A DNA stretch of 64,000 nucleotides from Mesorhizobium sp. INR15 (GTDB lineage Bacteria; Pseudomonadota; Alphaproteobacteria; Rhizobiales; Rhizobiaceae). The stretch spans positions 4,536,001 through 4,600,000 of the forward strand of contig NZ_CP045496.1 in assembly GCF_015500075.1 (NCBI RefSeq), written 5' to 3'. Below, in pieces: positions 17,305 to 25,866 of the stretch. The position numbers and the translations under genes are program-made. The notes beneath the pieces were generated by a model, which saw nothing but the letters and a program-made list of their open reading frames with translations, was not told where the DNA came from and ran no database searches. Within the stretch, counting starts at the first letter, position 1. The number at the start of each line of letters is the position of its first letter.

Positions 17305-18090
17305 GTGTCCGAAATCCTCTTCGTAGATTCCGGCGTATCCGCTTTCAGCGAGGTTTTGCGGCACCTTAGGCCTGAGGTCGGAGCAATCGTCCTCGACGCC
17401 AAGAAGCCGGCGGCACGCCAGATGGCGACTGCGGTCGGCGGGCTCGGGGGACTCCAGGCGATCCACGTCATTGCTCACGGCGCGCCAGGGCGCGTGGCCT
17501 TTGCTTCTGGCGACTGGTCGTCCGAGACGTTGGCAAATGAGGCCAGCGACCTCGCCACGATTGGCGGCTCGCTCGACGAAGGCGGCGCTCTTGGGTTGTG
17601 GAGCTGCCGGGCGGGCGCTGGGTCCGAGGGGTCTGATTTCATTGTTTCGCTGTCGAGGGCGGCCGGTAGGCCGGTCGCGGCAGCTTCGCACGACGTCGGT
17701 GCGCGAGCGCTCGGCGGATTTTGGGAACTGAACATGCGGACCGAAGGCGCCGAGGCGCGTTCGCCGCTGACGGAGGTGGGCATGGGAATCTACGCGGGAA
17801 TTCTGATCGCAGAGGTAATGGTCACCGGCACCTTGCCGGTGGGCAATATGGCCGGGCCGGTCACCTACTACATCGTCGACTCGGATCAGAAGGCTATCGT
17901 CGGCCAGGTCATGTTGCCCGGTGCCATGCCGAAGGCAACGCCGGTATCCATGGCGGTCAAGGTGCCGAACATAACAGCCCCGCTGGCCATCGGTACATTC
18001 GACGACAGCGGTAACTTCCAGCCTTCCAAGATCCTGAGCGTGAGCGCCTCGGCCAAGCCGACCGGCGCGATGGGGCCATCCGGCAGATGA
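17305..18090 (+). CDS. DUF4347-domain protein with a collagen-like stub
   Basis: About 260 residues from GTG 17305. The DUF4347 part (SEILFVDSG, VIAHGAPGRVAF, LGLWSCRAG) is a clear paralogue of residues 4-165 of the collagen-like protein. A beta-rich segment containing YYIVDSDQKAIVGQVMLP follows, and the protein ends PTGAMGPSGR, which reads as two Gly-X-Y triplets plus a remnant. The start is uncertain: the frame is open from 17020 and no good ribosome site is visible at 17305. It may be a shortened collagen-like protein or an accessory cap. It lies 94 bp upstream of the collagen gene. Confidence 0.6.
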   Translation: MSEILFVDSGVSAFSEVLRHLRPEVGAIVLDAKKPAARQMATAVGGLGGLQAIHVIAHGAPGRVAFASGDWSSETLANEASDLATIGGSLDEGGALGLWSCRAGAGSEGSDFIVSLSRAAGRPVAAASHDVGARALGGFWELNMRTEGAEARSPLTEVGMGIYAGILIAEVMVTGTLPVGNMAGPVTYYIVDSDQKAIVGQVMLPGAMPKATPVSMAVKVPNITAPLAIGTFDDSGNFQPSKILSVSASAKPTGAMGPSGR

Positions 18091-18124
18091 TCGCAGGATC
18101 TCCTGACCTTCTTCTCTTCGCCGC

Positions 18125-18139
18125 GCCGGCCATGCCGGC
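18125..18139 (+). terminator. Short GC hairpin between the DUF4347 gene and the collagen gene
   Basis: GCCGGC-CAT-GCCGGC forms a perfect 6-bp stem with a 3-base loop, followed by CCTTTGTTCC. It could attenuate transcription between the two genes. The T-run is weak, so this is tentative. Confidence 0.3.
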
Positions 18140-18184
18140 CTTTGTTCCTCTCGTGAGCTGACTTCGCGTCAAAAGGACCTCGCC

Positions 18185-21100
18185 ATGGCCCGCGTTTCTG
18201 AAATTCTCTTTGTCGACCTCTCCGCGCCCGATCTCGGGACCATCTTGGGCAACCTGCGACCGAAGGTCGAGGCGATCATGTTGGACGGCGGCCGGCCGGC
18301 GGCCCGCCAGATCGCCGAGGCGCTCGAAGGGCGCAGCGGGTTGGATGCCGTGCACATTATCGCGCACGGCTCGCCGGGACAGGTGCATTTCAGCTCAGGC
18401 ACTTGGTCGGTCGACACGCTGGAAGATGCAGCGGACGACCTTGCGGCGATCGGCAAGGCGCTAAGCACCAAAGGCGATTTCAGGCTGTGGAGCTGTGAAA
18501 CGGGCAAGGGCAGGGCAGGCGAAGCGTTCGTCGAGGCGCTGAACGATGCAGGCGGCGCCCAGGTCAGGGCAGCGACGGGGCTCGTGGGCGCCAAGGCGCT
18601 GAACGGGACGTGGGACCTTGATGGTCAACGGGCGATGCCTCCAATGACCGAAACAGGGGCAGCAAGATACGCGGCCATTCTGAGTCTCGAGGTCACGCTT
18701 ACGGGCTTGCTTGATACTTCTTCTTTCGGTGGAGTATCTAGTACGTATCCTGTGCAATATTACATAACAAATTCTTCTGGAGTAATTGTAGATAGTTTTA
18801 CGCTACCATCAAGAACTGTAAGCTCGACATTTTCGTCCGCTCAAATGATTGTTAATGTACCGTCTAGCGGTTCTTATAATATAACAGCACTTGTACCAAC
18901 CAGCAGCAATTCGAATATCTCAAGCTATAGTGTCATAAGCGCCGGTTCAATCACGATCCCAGTCTCCGGGCCCGTGACCCTTAGCGGCGCGGACACCGAC
19001 TCCGATGATGGTGTGTTCAGGTTAACCGCTGCTTCGTATACCGCCAACACTGGTGCCACCGGCTCTACGGGAGCCACTGGTTCTACAGGCGCAACTGGCG
19101 CGGCGGGCGGAACAGGCGCCGCGGGTCAGACGGGCTCAACTGGCACGGCGGGCGGAACAGGCGCCACGGGTCAGACGGGCTCAACTGGCGCGATGGGTTC
19201 GACTGGCACTGCAGGTGCGACGGGCGCGACCGGTGCTGCTGGCGATACCGGCGCGACCGGTGCGTCTGGCGAGACCGGTGCGACCGGAGCCTCTGGCGAT
19301 ACTGGTGCGACCGGTGCGTCTGGTGCGACCGGAGCGTCTGGCGATACCGGTGCGACCGGTGCTGCTGGCGATACCGGCGCGACCGGTGCGTCTGGCGATA
19401 CCGGTGCGACCGGTGCTGCTGGCGATACCGGCGCGACCGGAGCCTCTGGCGAGACCGGCGCGACCGGGGCCTCTGGCGAGACCGGTGCGACCGGTGCGTC
19501 TGGCGCGACCGGTGCGTCTGGCGAGACCGGTGCGACCGGTGCGTCTGGCGATACCGGCGCGACGGGTGCCGCTGGTGATACCGGCGCGACCGGTGCGTCT
19601 GGCGATACCGGTGCCACGGGTGCCACTGGTGATACCGGCGCGACCGGTGCGTCTGGCGATACCGGCGCGACCGGTGCGTCTGGCGAGACCGGTGCCACGG
19701 GTGCGTCTGGCGATACCGGCGCTACGGGTGCCACTGGTGATACCGGCGCGACCGGTGCGTCTGGCGAGACCGGTGCGACCGGTGCGTCTGGCGATACCGG
19801 CGCTACGGGTGCGTCTGGCGAGACCGGTGCGACCGGTGCGTCTGGCGATACCGGCGCTACGGGTGCGTCTGGCGATACCGGCGCGACGGGTGCCGCTGGT
19901 GATACCGGCGCGACCGGTGCGTCTGGCGATACCGGTGCCACGGGTGCGTCTGGCGATACCGGCGCGACCGGTGCGTCTGGCGATACCGGCGCTACGGGTG
20001 CGTCTGGCGATACCGGCGCGACCGGTGCGTCTGGCGATACCGGTGCGACCGGTGCGTCTGGCGCATCTGGAACAACAGGCGCGACAGGCTCCAACGGGTC
20101 GACGGGTTCGACTGGTGCAACCGGAGCTGGAGGCGCAACGGGTCATACCGGTTCCACAGGCTCAACTGGGGCCACAGGTCGTACGGGAGCTACGGGTTCC
20201 ACCGGCCATAGCGGGGCGACAGGCGCAACTGGCGCGACAGGTCACTCCGGCGCTACGGGTTCAACAGGTGCTACCGGCAATGCTGGAGTGACTGGCTCGA
20301 CAGGTGGAACGGGCGCGACAGGAGCCTTGGGTGCGACTGGCACCACGGGTGCGACTGGTAGCCCTGGGACGACTGGCTCAACTGGCGCCGCAGGCTCTAC
20401 GGGCTCGATTGGTGATACCGGTGCTACAGGTGCGACTGGCGATACCGGTGCGTCTGGCGAGACCGGTGCCTCGGGTGCGACTGGCGATCCTGGAGCCACC
20501 GGCTCGACGGGTGCGTCTGGCGATACCGGCGCCACCGGTTCGACGGGTGCGTCTGGCGATACCGGTGCTACGGGTGCTGCTGGCGATACCGGCGCGACCG
20601 GTGCGTCAGGCGATACCGGCGCCACCGGGTCGACGGGTGCGACTGGCGATACTGGTGCGACCGGTGCGTCTGGCGATACCGGTGCCACGGGTGCTGCTGG
20701 CGATACCGGCGCGACCGGTGCCACGGGTGCTGCTGGCGATACCGGCGCGACCGGTGCGTCAGGCGATACCGGCGCCACCGGGTCGACGGGTGCGACTGGC
20801 GATACTGGTGCCACGGGTGCGTCTGGCGATACCGGCGCGACGGGTGCGACTGGCGATCCTGGAGCCACCGGGTCGACGGGTGCGACTGGCGATACTGGTG
20901 CGACCGGTGCGTCTGGCGAGACCGGTGCCACGGGTGCTGCTGGTGATACCGGCGCGACCGGTACGTCTGGCGATACCGGCGCCACCGGTTCGACGGGTGC
21001 GACTGGTGATACTGGTGCCACAGGCGCGACGGGTGCGACTGGCGATCCTGGAGCCACCGGCTCGACGGGTTCAACTGGCGATACTGGTGCGACCGGTGCG

Positions 21101-21961
21101 TCTGGCGAGACCGGTGCCACGGGTGCTGCTGGTGATACCGGCGCGACCGGTACGTCTGGCGATACCGGCGCCACCGGTTCGACGGGTGCGACTGGTGATA
21201 CTGGTGCCACAGGCGCGACGGGTGCGACTGGCGATCCTGGAGCCACCGGCTCGACGGGTTCAACTGGTGATACTGGTGCCACAGGCGCGACCGGCGATAC
21301 CGGAGCAACTGGTGCTTCTGGAGCAACAGGTACGACCGGGTCAACGGGGTCCACCGGGCCAACAGGCGCTACTGGCTCGACAGGTTCCACCGGTGCTACA
21401 GGGCACGCTGGTGTAACCGGAGCGACTGGGCACACCGGTCCGACCGGAGCCACCGGGTCCACTGGTGCGACCGGTCATGGCGACCACGATCATGACAACA
21501 ATGGCAACCACAATCACCATGGTCACAACGGCAATCACGACCATGATCGCCACGACGGCAATGGGAACCGCCACGACAATGACCGTGGTAACAATGGCCG
21601 TGGTGACCATGACAATGGTCATGGAAGGCATGGCGAAGATGGGCACGGTTCGACCGGCAACGGCCAGGGCGGTAACATCTCGACTGACACGCTTGGACTG
21701 AAAGACATCAAGCAGTTCATGCAGTCTGGCAGCCCCGCTGACAGCCAGGACTTGTTCAGGCAACTCATCGGCCTCGCTATCATTTCGGTGGCGACGGATC
21801 TTCTGCACCTGCTGACCTCGGTGGCAGGCTTCGGTCAGACCCAGAACAACCACTCTGGGTCGACCTTGGACCTGACCTCGGACAAGCAGAGTGCCGGGTT
21901 TGCTCAGACCGACGACACACTGAAAAAGGCTCTGAACAATATTCTGAAGCCGCATGACTGA
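18185..21961 (+). CDS. Secreted collagen-like protein with DUF4347 head, Gly-X-Y domain and His/Asp-rich linker
   Basis: The protein has 1258 residues. Residues 4-165 are DUF4347 (SEILFVDLSAPDLG, VHIIAHGSPGQVHF, FRLWSCETGKG), a head found on very large type-I-secreted proteins. Residues 166-289 are beta-rich and encoded by AT-rich DNA. Residues 290-1096 are 269 uninterrupted Gly-X-Y triplets, mainly GAT, GDT, GAS, GST and GET. Pro is rare and Lys appears absent. Residues 1097-1160 are rich in His, Asp, Asn and Gly. The last 100 residues include a hydrophobic helix (LIGLAIISVATDLLHLL) and probably a C-terminal secretion signal. The exporter genes follow directly. It is likely an O-glycosylated extracellular fibre. 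Confidence 0.9.
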   Translation: MARVSEILFVDLSAPDLGTILGNLRPKVEAIMLDGGRPAARQIAEALEGRSGLDAVHIIAHGSPGQVHFSSGTWSVDTLEDAADDLAAIGKALSTKGDFRLWSCETGKGRAGEAFVEALNDAGGAQVRAATGLVGAKALNGTWDLDGQRAMPPMTETGAARYAAILSLEVTLTGLLDTSSFGGVSSTYPVQYYITNSSGVIVDSFTLPSRTVSSTFSSAQMIVNVPSSGSYNITALVPTSSNSNISSYSVISAGSITIPVSGPVTLSGADTDSDDGVFRLTAASYTANTGATGSTGATGSTGATGAAGGTGAAGQTGSTGTAGGTGATGQTGSTGAMGSTGTAGATGATGAAGDTGATGASGETGATGASGDTGATGASGATGASGDTGATGAAGDTGATGASGDTGATGAAGDTGATGASGETGATGASGETGATGASGATGASGETGATGASGDTGATGAAGDTGATGASGDTGATGATGDTGATGASGDTGATGASGETGATGASGDTGATGATGDTGATGASGETGATGASGDTGATGASGETGATGASGDTGATGASGDTGATGAAGDTGATGASGDTGATGASGDTGATGASGDTGATGASGDTGATGASGDTGATGASGASGTTGATGSNGSTGSTGATGAGGATGHTGSTGSTGATGRTGATGSTGHSGATGATGATGHSGATGSTGATGNAGVTGSTGGTGATGALGATGTTGATGSPGTTGSTGAAGSTGSIGDTGATGATGDTGASGETGASGATGDPGATGSTGASGDTGATGSTGASGDTGATGAAGDTGATGASGDTGATGSTGATGDTGATGASGDTGATGAAGDTGATGATGAAGDTGATGASGDTGATGSTGATGDTGATGASGDTGATGATGDPGATGSTGATGDTGATGASGETGATGAAGDTGATGTSGDTGATGSTGATGDTGATGATGATGDPGATGSTGSTGDTGATGASGETGATGAAGDTGATGTSGDTGATGSTGATGDTGATGATGATGDPGATGSTGSTGDTGATGATGDTGATGASGATGTTGSTGSTGPTGATGSTGSTGATGHAGVTGATGHTGPTGATGSTGATGHGDHDHDNNGNHNHHGHNGNHDHDRHDGNGNRHDNDRGNNGRGDHDNGHGRHGEDGHGSTGNGQGGNISTDTLGLKDIKQFMQSGSPADSQDLFRQLIGLAIISVATDLLHLLTSVAGFGQTQNNHSGSTLDLTSDKQSAGFAQTDDTLKKALNNILKPHD
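19052..21472 (+). repeat. Tandem 9-bp-based repeat coding the collagen domain
   Basis: 2421 bp encode 269 Gly-X-Y triplets with no phase break. Common DNA units include GGTGCGACCGGTGCGTCTGG and GGCGATACCGG, giving higher-order 18- to 36-bp patterns. Such DNA is prone to slippage and unequal crossing over, so repeat number probably varies between isolates. The repeat also creates long open frames on the antisense strand, which are by-products. Confidence 0.9.
20855..21232 (+). repeat. Recent 189-bp tandem duplication inside the collagen domain
   Basis: The block beginning GATCCTGGAGCCACCGG at 20855 recurs at 21044 with nearly identical sequence, and its start recurs again at 21233. The spacing is exactly 189 bp (63 residues, 21 triplets). 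It keeps the reading frame and the Gly-X-Y phase. Confidence 0.8.
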
Positions 21962-21976
21962 GCGGTTGAAAACAAT

Positions 21977-22012
21977 GCGCGCGGACCCTGCTGGAAGGCA
22001 GGGCCCGCGCGT
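21977..22012 (+). terminator. Strong GC hairpin after the collagen gene
   Basis: GCGCGCGG-A-CCCTGC pairs with GCAGGG-C-CCGCGCGT around a 6-base loop, 15 bases after the collagen stop codon. No T-run follows. It may act as a partial terminator or mRNA-stabilising element between the abundant substrate gene and the exporter genes. Confidence 0.45.
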
Positions 22013-22147
22013 GCGCGCTTCCAGTGCCGGCAATCGTCTCTTCTCGTATGCCTGTTGGAGATACAGACGGTTTTGCCAAATTATGTTGCGACAACGCGCA
22101 GGCGGCATTTTCGAACTGTTGCTTCTGGTTAGCGGGAGCGGGGCACT

Positions 22148-24451
22148 GTGAGCGTACAACTCAGCCAAGGGCCTAAACCGAGCCCGAACAATCCTGACGC
22201 GCAACCGGATGCGGCCGGCAAGCATCCGAGTGAGGGTATAGCGCAACCGACTCCAGGCGGGCCTGCCGAATTCGGCCAGGTCGCTCCGCGCCTGAGGGCT
22301 ATGATCAAGGTCGCCCGTTATCACGGTGTCGAGCTCGACCCGAACGAATTCAGGGCCGCGAGCACAGGCACCGTCCCGACCGCCGCGGACCTCTCTCAAT
22401 GGGCGCAGAGTGGTGGGATGTGGTCGCGCGCGATTCGCGTCCGCTGGTCGCATCTCCTGCGCTTCGAACAAACCGGACCGGTCGTTCTGCTGTTCAGCGA
22501 TGGTCGCGCTGCCTTGCTTACTGGCGCTAGCGCCGAACGCAATCTCATTTTCCTGACGAGCGTCGATGCGCCGGATGGAGCCGAGGCGATTGCGATCGAC
22601 GAGTTGAGGTTGTCGCGGGTCTGGACGGGCGAGGCGGTGCTGCTGCGTCCTGAGCGATCCTTCGTCGCCGCCGATGCGCCTTTCACCTTCCGCTGGCTCA
22701 TGGATCTTGTGCGGCTCGAGACTAGGCCGCTGCGCGACATTGGCATCGCTTCGTTCACGCTCAGCATCCTGACAATCCTGCCACCCCTCATCGTCATGAC
22801 CGTGGTCAACAAGGTGCTGCAGTTCAACAGCATCTCAACCCTGGCATTGCTGAGTGCGGTTATAGTCGTCGTTTTCGCGTATGAGACCCTGCTCGGCCAC
22901 GCGCGACGCATGATCATCAACGTGGTCGGCGCTCGCCTGGACACCAAACTGAACTTGCATGTCTTCGGCCGACTGTTGCGCCTGCCACTTGACTATTTTG
23001 AGCGCCATCCAGCCGGCGAGACACTGTACCATCTGGCACAGGTCTACCGCATCCGCGAATTCCTCACGGGCAAATTGCTCAGCACCTTCCTGGATCTGAT
23101 GACGCTCTGTGTGCTCATCCCGGTCATGTTCTATATCAATGCAACACTCGCTTGGATGGTGCTCGGCTGCGCCGTCTTGATCATGCTGATCATCCTCGCT
23201 TTCCTTGCGCCGTTGCGGATCAGCTACCAACGCGTGGTGGATGCGGAGACCTGGAAGTCGGCCGCGCTCGGCGAGACTGTCGTCGGTATCAAGACGGTGA
23301 AGGCACTTGGTCTCGAGCCGCAACGCAAGGCGCTTTGGGACGAACGAGTGGCGGACGCGGGTAAGGCGCGCCTCGCTTTTGGGCAACTCGCCAATTGGCC
23401 GCAAACCCTCGTAACGCCAATTGAGCGCGCCATGGTATTGGGCACCATGCTGATCGGGGCTTACTTGGCCATGAACGACAGCACTGGCTACATGGTCGGC
23501 AGCCTGTTCGCCTTCATGATGATCGCCCAACGCGTCGCGCAGCCCCTTGTCGGCCTGGCGCGTCTGGTAGAGGACTACGAAGAGGTCGGCGCGGCCATTG
23601 GCGAGGCGGCATCGGTTCTTAACCGTCCGTTGGAAAGCAGTTCCAATTCAGTAGGCCTGAGGCCAAAACTCGTCGGCGAAATCAAGTTCAGCGACCTGAC
23701 CTTCACTTACATGGGTACCAAGACGCCGGCGCTCGACCGGGTCAGCTTCGACATCCCGTCTGGCTCAATGTTCGGCATTGTCGGGCGGAGCGGGTCGGGA
23801 AAATCGACCATCGCGCGCCTTCTGCAAGGCATCAACCGCGACTACAGCGGGTTCCTCAAGCTCGACGGGGTCGACCTCAAGGAAATCAACCTGCGTCACC
23901 TCCGCCAGGGCCTAGGTGTGGTCCTTCAGGATAACTTCCTTTTCCGCGGTTCGATAAGAGACAACATCATCGCGGGACGTCAGGGTTTGACGCTTTCGGA
24001 TGCCATGCGGGCTGCTCATCTCGCCGGCGCGGCTGAGTTCATCGAACGCATGCCGAATGGCTACGATACTTACATTGAGGAAGGCTCGCCGAACCTGTCG
24101 GGCGGGCAACGGCAGCGGTTGGCAATAGCCCGCGCACTCATTCACAACCCGACCATCCTGATACTGGACGAAGCGACAAGTGCGCTTGATCCGGAGAGTG
24201 AAGCGGTGGTCAGCGACAACCTCATGCGTATTGCCAGCGGCCGAACGATGATCATCGTGTCGCACCGGCTGGCATCGCTGACCGAGTGTGACCAGATCCT
24301 TGTCGTGGATCAAGGTAAGGTTCTCGATGTCGCGCCACATTCCGTCCTTCTCGAACGGTGTGGCGTCTACCGCCAGCTTTGGCTCCAGCAGAATCGGCAT
24401 CTGGAAGGCCGGCGTGGCCGACTGGCGGCTGTGCCACCCGGGATGATGTGA
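22148..24451 (+). CDS. Type I secretion ABC transporter/permease with C39-like domain
   Basis: The 767-residue protein has three parts. Residues 48-150 (MIKVARYHGVELDPNEFR onward) resemble the C39 peptidase-like domain of HlyB-type exporters. They lack the catalytic Cys, so the domain should bind substrate rather than cut it. The membrane domain covers about 190-490. The ABC domain has Walker A GRSGSGKST, signature LSGGQRQR, Walker B ILILDEATSALD and the switch His in IIVSHRL. The GTG start at 22148 follows GGGAGCGGGG. It is followed 7 bp later by the adaptor gene and preceded by the collagen gene, its likely substrate. Confidence 0.9.
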   Translation: MSVQLSQGPKPSPNNPDAQPDAAGKHPSEGIAQPTPGGPAEFGQVAPRLRAMIKVARYHGVELDPNEFRAASTGTVPTAADLSQWAQSGGMWSRAIRVRWSHLLRFEQTGPVVLLFSDGRAALLTGASAERNLIFLTSVDAPDGAEAIAIDELRLSRVWTGEAVLLRPERSFVAADAPFTFRWLMDLVRLETRPLRDIGIASFTLSILTILPPLIVMTVVNKVLQFNSISTLALLSAVIVVVFAYETLLGHARRMIINVVGARLDTKLNLHVFGRLLRLPLDYFERHPAGETLYHLAQVYRIREFLTGKLLSTFLDLMTLCVLIPVMFYINATLAWMVLGCAVLIMLIILAFLAPLRISYQRVVDAETWKSAALGETVVGIKTVKALGLEPQRKALWDERVADAGKARLAFGQLANWPQTLVTPIERAMVLGTMLIGAYLAMNDSTGYMVGSLFAFMMIAQRVAQPLVGLARLVEDYEEVGAAIGEAASVLNRPLESSSNSVGLRPKLVGEIKFSDLTFTYMGTKTPALDRVSFDIPSGSMFGIVGRSGSGKSTIARLLQGINRDYSGFLKLDGVDLKEINLRHLRQGLGVVLQDNFLFRGSIRDNIIAGRQGLTLSDAMRAAHLAGAAEFIERMPNGYDTYIEEGSPNLSGGQRQRLAIARALIHNPTILILDEATSALDPESEAVVSDNLMRIASGRTMIIVSHRLASLTECDQILVVDQGKVLDVAPHSVLLERCGVYRQLWLQQNRHLEGRRGRLAAVPPGMM

Positions 24452-24458
24452 GCTGGCC

Positions 24459-25865
24459 ATGAGCGTCACCGCTTATTCCTCAATTCCTGCTCGCCGTCCT
24501 CGCGCAAAGATCAGCGATCCTACGGCCCCGGCCATTCTCGAATTCCAATGGCCATCGACAGCCGTCGCCAATGCGCCGATACCGCGAGTGGCTCGCAGCA
24601 TCGTCTGGGTCGTATTCAGCCTGGTCGTCGCGCTGATAACCCTCGCAGCGCTGATACCGGTTGACCAAGTGGTCACGACGAGGGGGCTGGTGGTGGCTCA
24701 GTCGCCTAACATCGTCGTTCAGCCGCTTGAGACAGCGATCGTCCGCTCTATCGAGGTGCGCGAAGGACAGCATGTGAAGGCCGGTCAGGTGCTTGCCCGC
24801 CTCGACGCCACGTTTGCCTCGGCCGATCTCACGGCATTGGCCGCTCAAGTCACGACCCTCGAAGCCGAGGTCGCTCGCCTGAAGGCCGAGGCCGACGGAA
24901 GGTCATTTACCTATGACGGGCTGGATCCGAGTTGGACGCTACAGGCTTCGATCTTCGAACGTCGCAAGGCGGTCTATGACGCCAAGCTGGAGAGCTTCGA
25001 TCAACAAGGTGACCAACTCAGTTCTGTCATCTCTCGCTCCCAATCGGATGCCGAAGGTTACAAGCACCGCTTGGCCGTCGCGGGGTCCATCGAGCAAATG
25101 CGCAAACAGCTTGAGGTAAGACAGGTCGGAAGCCGCCTCAACACGCTGCTTGCCGAGGACAACACAGCTGAAATGTCGCGAGCTCTTACCAACGCCGAGC
25201 AGACATCCGAGGCCAGCAAGCGGCAGCAGGCGGGTGTCGCGGCCGAGCGTGACGGCTTCGTCCAGAGTTGGCGCGCGGACGTGTCGCAGAGCCTGTCGGA
25301 AGCCAACTCGCGAATGTCCGACGCCCACGAGCTCCTCAACAAGGCCAAGCTTCGCAAACAGTTGGTGGAACTGAGGAGCGAGGCCGACGCCATTGTTCAA
25401 TCTGTGGCCAAGGTTTCCGTGGGGTCTGTTCTGCAGTCTGGCGAGCGGTTGATCACACTGGTCCCCGCTGACGCGGTGCTCGAGGTGGCGACGAACATCA
25501 TCGGCCGTAGCAGTGGCTTCGTCCATGTCGGTGATCCCGTCGCAATCAAATTCGATACCTTCCCCTATTCGCAATATGGCCTGGCTCACGGCACTGTACG
25601 CTCAGTCAGCCCGGACTCCTTCTCCGCCAGGGATCAGGTGCGCGACCCGAACAGCTCCTTGGCCATGCTGCCTTCTGATACCGACCAGTTCTACCGCACG
25701 CAGATTTCCATCGACGATGTTGCCCTTCATGGTGTGCCCGCCGGCTTTACGGTCACCCCTGGCATGCCTGTCACAGCTGATGTGAAGGTCGGCCGCCGCA
25801 CGGTGCTCAAATATATCCTCGGCGCGATGCTGCCGATCGGCCAGGAAGCGATGCGGGAGCCGTAA
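24459..25865 (+). CDS. HlyD-family membrane fusion protein of a type I secretion system
   Basis: The 468-residue protein has a short cytoplasmic N-terminus and one membrane helix (VARSIVWVVFSLVVALITLAAL region, about residues 45-65). A lipoyl-like barrel half, IVRSIEVREGQHVKAGQVLARLD, is typical of HlyD adaptors. A long helical hairpin (about 120-300) and the second lipoyl/beta-barrel part with PGMPVTADVKVGRRTVLKYIL follow. It would link the ABC transporter to a TolC-type outer-membrane channel, which is not encoded in the window. It is 7 bp from the ABC gene and 1 bp from the Sel1 gene. Confidence 0.9.
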   Translation: MSVTAYSSIPARRPRAKISDPTAPAILEFQWPSTAVANAPIPRVARSIVWVVFSLVVALITLAALIPVDQVVTTRGLVVAQSPNIVVQPLETAIVRSIEVREGQHVKAGQVLARLDATFASADLTALAAQVTTLEAEVARLKAEADGRSFTYDGLDPSWTLQASIFERRKAVYDAKLESFDQQGDQLSSVISRSQSDAEGYKHRLAVAGSIEQMRKQLEVRQVGSRLNTLLAEDNTAEMSRALTNAEQTSEASKRQQAGVAAERDGFVQSWRADVSQSLSEANSRMSDAHELLNKAKLRKQLVELRSEADAIVQSVAKVSVGSVLQSGERLITLVPADAVLEVATNIIGRSSGFVHVGDPVAIKFDTFPYSQYGLAHGTVRSVSPDSFSARDQVRDPNSSLAMLPSDTDQFYRTQISIDDVALHGVPAGFTVTPGMPVTADVKVGRRTVLKYILGAMLPIGQEAMREP

Positions 25866-25866
25866 A

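Noticed and set aside
19171..21462. Long antisense open frames (PVAPVSPDAPVAP-type repeats) across the collagen domain
   Set aside because: They are by-products of the GC-rich 9-bp repeat on the coding strand. They have no start signal or family match and mirror the Gly-X-Y code exactly.
19052..21472. Repeat array considered as a CRISPR
   Set aside because: The units are short, contiguous, in frame and without spacers. They encode Gly-X-Y triplets.
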